Shown here: piece after piece, positions 29,983 through 39,700 of the stretch
How the letters are laid out: every line of letters begins with the position of its first letter
Numbering within the stretch: the first letter of the stretch is position 1
Source: Bacteroidaceae bacterium
GTDB taxonomy: Bacteria; Bacteroidota; Bacteroidia; Bacteroidales; Bacteroidaceae
Reading direction: 5' to 3'
Assembly (NCBI GenBank): GCA_024698925.1
Contig: JAILQO010000032.1
Coordinates: forward strand, 1-64,000
DNA length: 64,000 bases
Notes under the pieces: model-generated
Told to the model about the DNA's origin: nothing
Seen by the model: the letters and a program-made list of their open reading frames with translations, nothing else
Database searches by the model: none
Translations under genes and position numbers: made by a program

Positions 29983-31941
29983 TTAATCGCCTAGATCCTG
30001 TGACGTCGTCTTGGGTCGCAGAATGATGCGGTCAATAGAGAACTCGGGCTGATAACCCTGATTTCTCGCATTCGTATTGATTTTCTGTGACTGGATGGCG
30101 ATGGTCGGATAAGTTTTGGACAGGTTGCGGTATGAATAGGGGAAGGTGACAGTATTTGTCATCCAAATGGTATCCACTTTCTGTCCGTCGTACTCAAACT
30201 TCTCACTCCATTTGTTGGTGTTGTTGTTTTCCTTGAGATCCTCTATTAGGTAGACGATATCGCAGGTCAATTTGTTCTTTTTGACCAAATCGGGATACTC
30301 TTCAGGATCCAATTCGTTGCTGGAACGATAGAAATCTGGGACAAGTACGATGCCCACTTCGTATTCTACGTTGCTGAGAATCTGACGATCGGCACCGTCG
30401 GTATTGTCTCTAAGTTTAAATACAGCCTTCGGTAAGAAAGCATCACTCTGGGTTGAGAAGGTGAGGAATTTGTTCTTACTGACCTTGCCATACTTGAGAG
30501 CCAGTGGATTCACTTCGTTGTTAAAACTTTCTTCTGAGATATCAGCGTTGTAAGCACGCTTCTTGTTTTCTGCCTCTTTCACTTCGGCGGTGGTGAGGTT
30601 GCAACGAATGTTTTGGAAAATTGCAAAGCGTTCAGCCTTCACTTCTACGTTCATGGCGGCATAGGTCTCCCTAAAATTCCAGTTGTTGACAGGTACAATG
30701 GCGCCGTTACTGAGTTTGATGGGTTGCTGGTTGTCAAAGAGTAGGCGGTTCACTCCAGGTGTACCATCTTGATCAATGGCGAAAGAGTCGAGGCGTGTGT
30801 TTCCTAATTTCTTGAAATCCTTCTCAAGGAACTTATCCAGCGTCCAGTAGTCCAAACCCGCCGACTTCTCACGCTGTTGGCGGACGTTGAACACCAGCGG
30901 TGAAATGAGATCCATGCTAATGGCAGCCTCCTTCAAGGTGTCTTTGACGACCAGAATCATGCTGTTCTTGGCACTGTTATTATCCAGTTGCAGGGCATCT
31001 TCCTTAGTCTTGTCGAAGTAGCGATCGGCATAGTTATACCAGTCGCCCATTTTTGTGACAGCTGCCTCCCAGGCCGCATCAGTCGGAAGTACCATACACC
31101 AGATACTGTCTTCTGCTTCAAGGTTGCAGTTGATACCTTTGTGGGGCATGGCCCATTCTACTGAGCGTGGCTCGTATGAATAGGCATAGAGCATGTTGTA
31201 GCGCGTGTAGATACTATCCACATAAATTGGTTCGCCTGTTTCTCTGTCAGAGCCAGCAACGGCACTGCGATCGGCATCGAAATATAGCGTATCATGCTCG
31301 TTGAACCACTTGAGGATGTGAGAATACTCCTTGTTGGCACGGATGTACTCATAAATATTGTAAGCAAACGGAATCTGTTGACCTACGACGTGAAGTACAC
31401 CGTTCTTGGCGCTTATATTGGGCGTGAGGAGAGATACATCCTTGAAGGTCTTGGCCTCGCGGTCGAACTCAGCTTTCTTATTGTTGAGCATGATGACGCG
31501 TTCTGCCTTTCCCTTGGGATTCGTTCCTGTGGCTACATAGCGGTTCTTAGCAATGTGGTTACCCGTGAGACGTAAGAACACGTCGTAAGGGCTTTCCTGC
31601 AACAAGGTCTCGTATTCTGTTACATCGGCAGCAGTGAGAGCATCGTTGTTGGGCGCAAAGACGGTGAGGACAACATTACCATCGAGGACATCTTTGAAGT
31701 AGTAGTCCTTCATTGGGTGCTTTTCGTCCTTGAAGACAGGCGTCTTGGCTGCGAGGGCGGCAAAATTTGATAGGGTTGGGTCAGTGCTGATGAGTTCCCA
31801 CAACGTCTGTGTTGCAGCGCCGCTTTGATCGCCTCCTTCAGGTATGTCGAAGTGATCATCGGTGCACGCGGAGATGGTCATCGCCAAAGCGATGCCCAAG
31901 ACTCCTGTGCGGATGATATTTATAAATTTATGTTGTATCAT
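29983..31941 (-). CDS. FAS1 (fasciclin) domain lipoprotein, third copy
   Basis: A 652-residue surface lipoprotein (lipobox TISAC, Cys26). The first FAS1 domain is clear: LSNFAALAAKTP, VLTVFAPNNDALTAADV and the closing NGVLHVVGQQIPF. A second, more divergent region of FAS1 character follows (about 210-420, with WCMVLPTDAAWEAAV). The C-terminal 200 residues are strand-rich (VEYEVGIVLVPDFYRSSN, SIDRIILRPK) and of unknown fold. FAS1 domains bind glycans or proteins. Position between the second FAS1 gene and the second SusC gene suggests a surface glycan-binding role like SusE/SusF, which is an inference. Confidence 0.85.
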   Translation of the reverse strand: MIQHKFINIIRTGVLGIALAMTISACTDDHFDIPEGGDQSGAATQTLWELISTDPTLSNFAALAAKTPVFKDEKHPMKDYYFKDVLDGNVVLTVFAPNNDALTAADVTEYETLLQESPYDVFLRLTGNHIAKNRYVATGTNPKGKAERVIMLNNKKAEFDREAKTFKDVSLLTPNISAKNGVLHVVGQQIPFAYNIYEYIRANKEYSHILKWFNEHDTLYFDADRSAVAGSDRETGEPIYVDSIYTRYNMLYAYSYEPRSVEWAMPHKGINCNLEAEDSIWCMVLPTDAAWEAAVTKMGDWYNYADRYFDKTKEDALQLDNNSAKNSMILVVKDTLKEAAISMDLISPLVFNVRQQREKSAGLDYWTLDKFLEKDFKKLGNTRLDSFAIDQDGTPGVNRLLFDNQQPIKLSNGAIVPVNNWNFRETYAAMNVEVKAERFAIFQNIRCNLTTAEVKEAENKKRAYNADISEESFNNEVNPLALKYGKVSKNKFLTFSTQSDAFLPKAVFKLRDNTDGADRQILSNVEYEVGIVLVPDFYRSSNELDPEEYPDLVKKNKLTCDIVYLIEDLKENNNTNKWSEKFEYDGQKVDTIWMTNTVTFPYSYRNLSKTYPTIAIQSQKINTNARNQGYQPEFSIDRIILRPKTTSQDLGD

Positions 31942-31962
31942 AGTTTGAACGTTTTTAGAAGG

Positions 31963-34269
31963 TTACCAAATGTCTTCGGGTTCAACGGGGTTGTCATAGA
32001 CATCTTTAGAGACGAATTCAAAGTAATCCATGAAGAACTGTGACTCGATGTCGTCGAGTACGTTCTTGAAGCGGATGTAGTAAGTCTTATCGGGATCCAA
32101 ATCCTTACTGACCATGATGCGTCGGGTGACGTGCTCACACTGGATACCAAGGTCGGCAGTGTTGCTGGCTCCGCAGTGGAAGTATTTGGGACCCTTCATA
32201 AAGCCTCTTGCACGCAGGTTCTTGGAAATCTTATCTTGGTCTTCCATGCTCAGATTAGCCTCCTTCTTATATTCGTCGCTTGAAGCGTAGCCGAAATTAG
32301 AGTTGATATTGGTACCACCTCTGAAACGATGGTTAACAAAGCCAATACGAAGATCCATAGGAATACCGATGGCTGGAAGATAATTGATATTGTCGCCGAA
32401 ATAGACTTGACACATACTACGGACTGATGAACCAGAGCTAACGCCGAAGCGAATCTCGTAGTGACCTTTCTTCGGTACAGGTGGTAACTTCATGGTAAAC
32501 TCGTACTTACCGATGATGTTAAATTCATCCATTTGGTAGTTACTCCAACCTCGACCGTAGGCACCGAAGTAGTAGAATTCTGTTCCGTCACGAATCTCAA
32601 CGAGGTTGTCAACATAGCGGTACTTGTCTGTGATAGGCACTGCTCTTGTGAAAGTCGCACCATATGAGTAGTATGACATTGGACGACGAATGTCGTTGTT
32701 GATGAACTCGGGGAACATGGCAGCCATATCAATGCGGATGCGCTCGCCAGCGAGACGGTTCTGCGTGTTCTCCGTATAGGCCAACACGCGTTGGATAGGA
32801 TAGATACAGCTGTTAATGAGATTCTGGTGGTAAGCTCCGCCAGGCGTCTCGAACATAATCTTATTACCTACGTTCTCATCTTCATAGAGATGGTGAGCAG
32901 AGCCAATAGCTTTGAATTGACCACTTTCGTGGTAGTCGTTATTCTTTGTCACCTTTTCATCGCTGAAGTCTCCGCGTCCGTTGCGGAGGATGGGGAAACG
33001 ATTGAGGTATATACCGGCATTGCCATCTTCACGTTCAGTATCTTCCTTGACACTCTCAGCGCTTTGGAAAATTTTCAGGAGACGGCGCTTACCCATAGTC
33101 GTGAAGTATTCGTACACGGGCACCGTATAGTTCTTCTTGTTGGTGGCAAAGTAGTAGCCGTTTTCGTTATAGTGGATGACTAACTTGTCCGGTGATAGTT
33201 TCTCGGGAAGGATGTGATAGGTGACAAACTGATTGACGATGTTGTCCTCGTTCTTGTAATCAGTGTTGTCCTGTGCATTGGAATAAAGACCCTTAGCGGT
33301 TAGATATTGTTTGATATCATTCACGTTAATCTGATCATAGGTCTTGTTGATGCCAATAGAGGCCAACTCGGTCTCCCACAACTCGTCAGGCTCAGCAAAA
33401 ATGGTGAAACCGTACTTGCGGTGTTCGGGCATGGTGCCCGGCTGGTCGGGCTCTGTCGGATGGTTTTTGAGATCTTGTATCTGCCCCGTGAGATAGAGGT
33501 TCTCCCAAACATCGTCCTGCGTCTTGCTGAGGGTATCTTCCAAGCCGCAGGCTAGAATCAACTTAGCCATCACGATGAAGCCCTTCTTGTTCTCTGCAAT
33601 CATCTGGCGGAAGAGGTCGGTCATGGTGTCATTACTGGGGGCAATAACGCCATGAACACGGTGTACACGTCCATTGATGGTTAGCACGTCGCGGTTCTTC
33701 AGGTCAATGAGGGAGGTTCCATTGATGAAGATAGAGTCCGTTTGGTCAATCGAGGTCTTGTAAAGCTTGCGGTTGTAGAGGTTGGGCAGGGGGAACTCGT
33801 CTTTGTCGTTCTTAGACTCAATTTCGCCCATTTCTAAAATGAGGTTGCTGGAGCTGCCGTCCAAGATGCTGTTCAAGACGATCACCTTTCGGATGGAGTC
33901 CAAGGTCTCCTGAGATTGAAAACCGTCCCAAGAAGCCTCAGTGATGATGCCTTTGGCCTTCAGAGAGTCGAGATAATCATAGATGGCCTTATTATCCGGT
34001 GCGAAGCAAGTATATTTGCCACGTGCGGAAAGGAACTGAGCCACGGAAGATGACGACTGTGAGCTGACAGACACATGCTTCAACAACTCCACATACTCCG
34101 TGAATTCTGAGGCGACCTCACCTTCCTCCAAATAGGAGAGGATGGTGTGCTCCGTCTGTGTGAATCGAGCCGAAGTGTCAATCTCTTCGGTGCAGGACAC
34201 TGTCAAGCAAGCCATGACAACGCCTGCCAGCATCCAATGGATTCTTTGGAAATGTGATATATATTTCAT
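31963..34269 (-). CDS. FAS1 domain lipoprotein with extra C-terminal beta domain, second copy
   Basis: A 768-residue lipoprotein (lipobox TVSC, Cys26). Two FAS1-like domains occupy about 45-450 (SARGKYTCFAPDNKAIYDYL, INGRVHRVHGVIAP, then KYGFTIFAEPDELWE and a matching later part). The C-terminal 280 residues are a separate module (for example YSYGATFTRAVPITDKYRYV, YEIRFGVSSGSSVRSMCQVY and FMDYFEFVSKDVYD), resembling a domain seen after FAS1 in Bacteroidota (possibly DUF5108), perhaps a carbohydrate-binding jelly roll. It follows the first SusD gene by 40 nt and precedes the third FAS1 gene by 21 nt. Confidence 0.82.
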   Translation of the reverse strand: MKYISHFQRIHWMLAGVVMACLTVSCTEEIDTSARFTQTEHTILSYLEEGEVASEFTEYVELLKHVSVSSQSSSSVAQFLSARGKYTCFAPDNKAIYDYLDSLKAKGIITEASWDGFQSQETLDSIRKVIVLNSILDGSSSNLILEMGEIESKNDKDEFPLPNLYNRKLYKTSIDQTDSIFINGTSLIDLKNRDVLTINGRVHRVHGVIAPSNDTMTDLFRQMIAENKKGFIVMAKLILACGLEDTLSKTQDDVWENLYLTGQIQDLKNHPTEPDQPGTMPEHRKYGFTIFAEPDELWETELASIGINKTYDQINVNDIKQYLTAKGLYSNAQDNTDYKNEDNIVNQFVTYHILPEKLSPDKLVIHYNENGYYFATNKKNYTVPVYEYFTTMGKRRLLKIFQSAESVKEDTEREDGNAGIYLNRFPILRNGRGDFSDEKVTKNNDYHESGQFKAIGSAHHLYEDENVGNKIMFETPGGAYHQNLINSCIYPIQRVLAYTENTQNRLAGERIRIDMAAMFPEFINNDIRRPMSYYSYGATFTRAVPITDKYRYVDNLVEIRDGTEFYYFGAYGRGWSNYQMDEFNIIGKYEFTMKLPPVPKKGHYEIRFGVSSGSSVRSMCQVYFGDNINYLPAIGIPMDLRIGFVNHRFRGGTNINSNFGYASSDEYKKEANLSMEDQDKISKNLRARGFMKGPKYFHCGASNTADLGIQCEHVTRRIMVSKDLDPDKTYYIRFKNVLDDIESQFFMDYFEFVSKDVYDNPVEPEDIW

Positions 34270-34309
34270 AGTGGTGTAATTTTATTCAATTTTTTCGTCG
34301 AAAGCGTTA

Positions 34310-36133
34310 CTAAGGCAGTCCTTTCTCGCGGTTCCAAGATGGATTCTGCGGGAATTGGTATTTGTTAGCGCTGATTTCTCTGTAGTAAATGGGGCTATAG
34401 AGACCATAGCGATTTTTCATTCGGCTAACGAGGTTGCTCTTATATTGTGCATAAGAACCTTTGGCCAAATAGTTGTTGACCATGTCTTTGACACCTTGTG
34501 CACCATCTGTATATTGCGGCTCACGTGGGTCGGGGTTACTGCCGCCGCCTACACGTTCAGCCCAGCGTACGAGGTCAAACCAGCGCTTGCCTTCACCCAT
34601 GAACTCGATGAGGCGCTCCTTCATGACGAGGTCGATACACTTCTCCTTCGTGTTATCCGAGGTCTTGGACAACCCTGATGCACTCTCCTGATCTAACATC
34701 GAACGCTTTTGGATGGCATCAACAATCGCCTTACACTTATCCAGATTGCCGAGTACTGCGTGTGCTTCAGCCATCATAAGCATGACATCGGTCATGCGAT
34801 AGATAATCCAGTTGCAATAGTTGGTTTCTTCTACGCCGAAACGGATGTCGGTGTATAAGGTTCCATTTGACCTGTCAAAGTCGCTATCCAACCATTTCGT
34901 GACGAGGAACAAGCCACCCTTATTGTTACTGTTCGTTTCACGTGAGGTCGTGTACATGTACTGCTCATCTTGGCAACTATACCATACACGGCAGTCTTTG
35001 TCCTTGAGGTCTCCCAATGCGTTCTTGATTGCTTGCTCACTGGCCGCGAGCGTGAACTTCTTGTCGGCATTATAGCCCCAGAAACTTTTGACGAAACCGT
35101 TAGAACGATCATCTGTTCGACTGTGCTGAAGCTCAAATATGCTTTCCTCGCTGTTCTGAGTTTGGAAGATATTGGCGTAACTTTCCACTTCAATGTAAGA
35201 ACTATTGGAATTGTAGTCAATAAGCAAATCCTCATTCTGAATTAGAAGGGCATTGCTGAGGCCACTACCAAAGTCCAACTTCTTATTCACGCGTCTTCCA
35301 GTGTTTTCATTCGTACTTGCGGTGATTTGCTCGTTTTGCTTCGCTAAGGCATCCAATGATTTCTGGCCGTAGTAAATGACACTATCGGCATCAGAATTGA
35401 CATCTGTTGCAGCAAAACCGCGACCTTCGCGCAATGCACTACGCCAAAGATACATGTCAGCCAATAGCGCATAAATGGCTGTGTTGGTCATAAGTCCTTT
35501 CGTATCGTTCATTGAAGGGAAACGGCTCTTTCCTTGACCTGCCACTTGCCGCACATCTGCAATCAACGTATTCAAGACATCCATCTGGAGCGTTGGGCCG
35601 AAGATGCGTACGTCTTCATCAGAACTGATGACATCGAAAGTGAAGGGGATGTCTTTGAAAGAGCGGAGAAGATAGAAATAGTTCAAGGCACGCAACGCTA
35701 CCATTTCGGCCCGCATTTGCTCCCATTCGGTAGGAGTGAACTGTGGGTCACGCTCAAGGACAAGGTCGCCGTGACTCAAAACCTTATTACAGAAGTTGAT
35801 GGTTGTATAGACACCAGCCCAATCATAGAAGGTCATGGTGGAGTCAGGGTTGGCCATCATCGCTTCCTCGTATTTACTGCTTTCTGGGTTATCAGGGTTG
35901 TATAAGTATGCGTCAGAACGGATGTCTCCCCATGCCACGAAGTTGGAGAGCGTGGAGATCATCTGTTTGTAAGCACCATATCGGACACCTTCCAGGTCAT
36001 TCTTGTCTTCCCAGAAGTTCTCTTCTACTACGCGGTCTTGCGGGTAGAGCGTCAAGAAGTCGGTGCAGGAAATCATACTGATTCCGAACAGTCCCAATAG
36101 GACGGTTTTGGATATAATATTGAATCTTTTCAT
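34310..36133 (-). CDS. SusD/RagB-like nutrient-binding lipoprotein (first pair)
   Basis: A 607-residue outer-membrane lipoprotein (lipobox MISC, Cys23). SusD features are the N-terminal DFLTLYPQDRVVEENFW, the helical MVALRALNYFYLLRSF segment and the C-terminal ERLIEFMGEGKRWFDLVRW, near-invariant in the family. It starts 12 nt after its SusC partner and is much closer to standard SusD length than the second SusD here, so the two pairs are not recent duplicates. The ligand is unknown. Confidence 0.95.
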   Translation of the reverse strand: MKRFNIISKTVLLGLFGISMISCTDFLTLYPQDRVVEENFWEDKNDLEGVRYGAYKQMISTLSNFVAWGDIRSDAYLYNPDNPESSKYEEAMMANPDSTMTFYDWAGVYTTINFCNKVLSHGDLVLERDPQFTPTEWEQMRAEMVALRALNYFYLLRSFKDIPFTFDVISSDEDVRIFGPTLQMDVLNTLIADVRQVAGQGKSRFPSMNDTKGLMTNTAIYALLADMYLWRSALREGRGFAATDVNSDADSVIYYGQKSLDALAKQNEQITASTNENTGRRVNKKLDFGSGLSNALLIQNEDLLIDYNSNSSYIEVESYANIFQTQNSEESIFELQHSRTDDRSNGFVKSFWGYNADKKFTLAASEQAIKNALGDLKDKDCRVWYSCQDEQYMYTTSRETNSNNKGGLFLVTKWLDSDFDRSNGTLYTDIRFGVEETNYCNWIIYRMTDVMLMMAEAHAVLGNLDKCKAIVDAIQKRSMLDQESASGLSKTSDNTKEKCIDLVMKERLIEFMGEGKRWFDLVRWAERVGGGSNPDPREPQYTDGAQGVKDMVNNYLAKGSYAQYKSNLVSRMKNRYGLYSPIYYREISANKYQFPQNPSWNREKGLP

Positions 36134-36145
36134 ATCGCAATGTGT

Positions 36146-39100
36146 TTAGAATCCCAAATTGATACTGCCGGTGAATGAGAGGGGACGTGGAGTCCTGTTG
36201 CCGTCAATGGCAATCTTGGACCAACCGCTGGGTGCCACCTCAGGATCGGTACCCGTGTATTTGCTCCAAACGAAGAGATTGTTCGCAGAGGCATAGAGCT
36301 TGAGGTTGCGAACGCCCCACTTCTTGAGGATTTTCGGGTCAAGGTCATAGCTTAACTGCACATATTGGAGACGGAGGTAGTCTCCGTTCTCGACGTAGCG
36401 GTCGTTAGGCAGTGCATTCCAACTAGCGTAGTCGGCTGCGCTGAGGGCTCGGGGAATCTCGGTAATATCACCGTTCTTACGCCAACGCCATGTGGTGGCG
36501 AAACTCTGGTTGTTGTTGTCGCGCATAGATTCTGCACTCTGACGGGCTGTGTTGACAATCTTGCAGCCCACACGGAAGTTGAAACTGGTGTTGAGTTGAA
36601 GACGGTCCCATTTCAGCGTGAAGCCGAAACCACCGTTGCAAATGGGGTTGGAGTTGCCGAGATAAACCACGTCTAGTCGGTCAATCTGTCCATCGTGGTT
36701 TACATCCTCATAGATAACGTCACCACCTTGGAACTCCTTCCTGTTAGATCTGTTGTAGCAGTAGTACATGTGGAGGGGATCACCCTTTTGATCTGTCAGC
36801 ATATTACCATCTGGATCATAAGCGATAGGGCAGGACGCATCTTCTCCACGGCGTGCTGCAGCTGCTGCAGTGTTGATGGGATTACCGTCCTTGTCATAAC
36901 CAGTACCGGTACCCCAAGCAATGTGCTTGTCCTGGGCTTCACGCCAACTGACTCCGTTTTCGTCAACTTCGGCGTAACCATACTTGTAGATAGAATTCTG
37001 AGTGTAGCCACAATGCTCGTAGTCATAGCGATAGACGCCCTTGAACCTCAGACCGTAAATGGAACCGAAAGCGTTGCCGACTTGAACGCGGCGGAGCTCG
37101 TCGTATGCCATGTTGGCGGGTTCATAGTTCTCATCGGGATTCAGACCTTCGAGTACTAAGGGATCCATCTCCTCAATTTCGTTGATGTTTTGTGCAATGT
37201 TTCCACGAACCTTCATCTGGAACTTGCCCACTTTGGCGAACCAACCAGTAGAACCATTGAGGTCCCAACCTTTATTGCGCATGACACCGGCATTGACCTT
37301 GGCCAGATTTGAGAAACCATTCGCAGAAGCAATACGCTGGTTGTGCATAATCAGGTCAGACACCTTGTGGTCATAAAGGTCGAGTTCGAAGGTAACGAGG
37401 TCTTGGAAAAGGCCGAGGTTGAAACCTAGGTTCATCTTGCGTGTCTTCTCCCAACGGATGGAACTGAGTGAGAGGTTCTCTGGAACGATGATGGTGTGTC
37501 CATTATAACGGCCAGATTGGGCATACTTATTGTATTGGCTGAAACCGCCACCGCCAGAGTTACCGGTAATACCCCATGTGGGACGGATAGAGAGCATACT
37601 CAACCAACTCTTTGACCACTTCATCCATGGCTCGTCAATGATGTTCCAACGGGCACCGATGAAGGGGAAGGCACCAAACTTGCTGCCAGTACCGAAGGCT
37701 GTAGAACCATCCCAACGGATACTGAAGTCGAGGTTATATATACTCTTATAGGAACCGTGCGCGCGCACATAGAAACTGGTCTCACGCCACTCGTTGTTGC
37801 TGGCACCGGCGCCTTGTAGCAATGCCACAACCGTGGGATCCGTGATGCCGTTAGGTACGTTCCACAAGTCCGTGCTGAGGTTGCTCGACTGACCAGTCTT
37901 CATTTCCCACTGTCCGAGAATGCTGGCTGTCCAGTCCTCGTTGTTGATGTGTGGATAAAAAGCCAGGTTGTGACGTGTAGTGAACTCCAAACTCTTGTAC
38001 TCGGAGTTACCGACATTGTTACGTTGGTTGTTGATTTTACCCTTACCATGGTTCCAGTTGGAGTCGCCACCATAGCGCCAATCCATGTTGCGGAGTTCGG
38101 CGGGAAGATACTTGTCATTAGAGGTGTTATAAACATTCAACTGGACATCGCCCATGTAGTTCAACTGTGTGTGGTCGTTGTCTTTGCCCAAAAGCTTGTA
38201 CTCCAAAGCAAACTGCGGCGTGAGGTTGTATTGCTTCTCCAAATTCTGACCGCCATAAGCGTAAGCTACGGGATTACCATTGAGGAACATGTCATAGAGG
38301 TTGTAACTGGTGTAGTTACGGTTCTCCGTATCGTTCTTCACTGGGTTTAGAGGCAACATGTTGAAGTAGTTTCCCGTGGGCTCATATGAAAGCACACCAT
38401 TATTGGTGACGGCACGCAACTCATCGATACTCATGTTAGGCATGGCTTTGTAAGCACGTGCCAGAATATCGTTCGGATTGTTCTTGTGGTTGTTGGTGAA
38501 TGTCAAACTGATGTTGGACGTGAACTTGATGCGGTCACTGACGTAGTAGTCCAATGCTGTCTGCGTTGTGAAGCGATCCAAGTTCTGTGCAATAATGGAG
38601 CCGGACGACTTGTCGTAACCGGCAGAAACACGGAATGTCGCTTTTTCTCCACCACCAGAGAGTGTAACATACCACTTGTGCTCCTTTCCGAACTGACGGA
38701 CAGCGTCAATCCAATCGGTGTTGTTGCTGTAGTGACCGTAGATGTTGGTGAGGTTCTGGTTGTAATCCAGCTCTGGCATACTCGTAGCAATCTGCTGAGG
38801 GTTGAAATATGCTTCCTTCAGCATCATGGTGTAGCCGTCGCCATCCAACATCTTATAGCCGTCTGGCTGCCATGTTCCGTTGAATTTGTAGGAGAAGGTG
38901 ACGTTGGTCTTGCCTTTCTGACCGCGGCGCAACTTGATCTCAATGACACCGTTAGAGCCCTTGGCACCCCACTTTGCCGTGGATGCGTCCTTGAGGACCT
39001 CGATGCTCTGGATGTCTTCTGGGTTGACGTTCAGTAGCGTGGAGAACTGCTCTTCGTTGTCAAGGTCGCCGAAGTCAATGTCCTTGGTGGCATCCTCGGG

Positions 39101-39700
39101 GAGCTCGAAAATGTGGTCGTTAACGACAATCAGCGGCTGGGCATTACCATTGATGGTTGTGGTACCGCGCAGACGCATGGTGGTACCAGAACCAAGGTTA
39201 CCGGAGTTTTGGACGATATCGAGACCGGCAATCTGTCCTTGCAAAGCCTGGTCAACGGATTCGAAGGCCATACCTTCCATCTCGTCCATATTAAAGGTCT
39301 GTGTAGCTCCAGCCAACTCGCGGACAGGAATGTTCAGACCACCACTCTGCTGCATCTTCTTAGCTGTCTTGACGAACTCTACCATCGTCTTGGTGTTGTC
39401 CTGCATCTTGACCTTGAAGACGGTCTGTGTACCAATCTTCTGTGACCAGGGCTTTAGGCCCATGAAGGTGATGTAGAGTGTGTTGTTGGGATCCTTGATA
39501 GGCATGGTGAAGTTACCATTCATGTCGGTCACGGCAGCGCTGACAATACGATTGTTCTTATCGCGCTCTACAACATTGGCGCCAGGAACAACATCGAAAT
39601 CGTCAGATACGGTACCCGAGATGCGTCGTTGCTGTGCGCTGACAGTGGTCGCCGTGAAGCAGATAATCCAAAGGAGGATCAGTTTTATTATCTTATTCAT
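36146..39700 (-). CDS. SusC/RagA-like TonB-dependent transporter (first pair)
   Basis: A 1184-residue outer-membrane transporter. Signal peptide to about TVSAQ, then a carboxypeptidase-regulatory-like domain (RRISGTVSDDFDVVPGANV) and a plug with ALQGQIAGLDIVQNSGNLGS, TMRLRG, QPLIVVNDHIF and IEVLKDASTAKWGAKGSNGV. A 22-strand-type barrel follows, ending PRPLSFTGSINLGF. Its start overlaps the end of the first FAS1 gene by 8 nt, a sign of coupled translation. A stretch between the regulatory domain and the plug (VEFVKTAKKMQQSGGLNIP) resembles the short linker of other SusC proteins. Substrate unknown; paired with the SusD gene 12 nt downstream. Confidence 0.95.
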   Translation of the reverse strand: MNKIIKLILLWIICFTATTVSAQQRRISGTVSDDFDVVPGANVVERDKNNRIVSAAVTDMNGNFTMPIKDPNNTLYITFMGLKPWSQKIGTQTVFKVKMQDNTKTMVEFVKTAKKMQQSGGLNIPVRELAGATQTFNMDEMEGMAFESVDQALQGQIAGLDIVQNSGNLGSGTTMRLRGTTTINGNAQPLIVVNDHIFELPEDATKDIDFGDLDNEEQFSTLLNVNPEDIQSIEVLKDASTAKWGAKGSNGVIEIKLRRGQKGKTNVTFSYKFNGTWQPDGYKMLDGDGYTMMLKEAYFNPQQIATSMPELDYNQNLTNIYGHYSNNTDWIDAVRQFGKEHKWYVTLSGGGEKATFRVSAGYDKSSGSIIAQNLDRFTTQTALDYYVSDRIKFTSNISLTFTNNHKNNPNDILARAYKAMPNMSIDELRAVTNNGVLSYEPTGNYFNMLPLNPVKNDTENRNYTSYNLYDMFLNGNPVAYAYGGQNLEKQYNLTPQFALEYKLLGKDNDHTQLNYMGDVQLNVYNTSNDKYLPAELRNMDWRYGGDSNWNHGKGKINNQRNNVGNSEYKSLEFTTRHNLAFYPHINNEDWTASILGQWEMKTGQSSNLSTDLWNVPNGITDPTVVALLQGAGASNNEWRETSFYVRAHGSYKSIYNLDFSIRWDGSTAFGTGSKFGAFPFIGARWNIIDEPWMKWSKSWLSMLSIRPTWGITGNSGGGGFSQYNKYAQSGRYNGHTIIVPENLSLSSIRWEKTRKMNLGFNLGLFQDLVTFELDLYDHKVSDLIMHNQRIASANGFSNLAKVNAGVMRNKGWDLNGSTGWFAKVGKFQMKVRGNIAQNINEIEEMDPLVLEGLNPDENYEPANMAYDELRRVQVGNAFGSIYGLRFKGVYRYDYEHCGYTQNSIYKYGYAEVDENGVSWREAQDKHIAWGTGTGYDKDGNPINTAAAAARRGEDASCPIAYDPDGNMLTDQKGDPLHMYYCYNRSNRKEFQGGDVIYEDVNHDGQIDRLDVVYLGNSNPICNGGFGFTLKWDRLQLNTSFNFRVGCKIVNTARQSAESMRDNNNQSFATTWRWRKNGDITEIPRALSAADYASWNALPNDRYVENGDYLRLQYVQLSYDLDPKILKKWGVRNLKLYASANNLFVWSKYTGTDPEVAPSGWSKIAIDGNRTPRPLSFTGSINLGF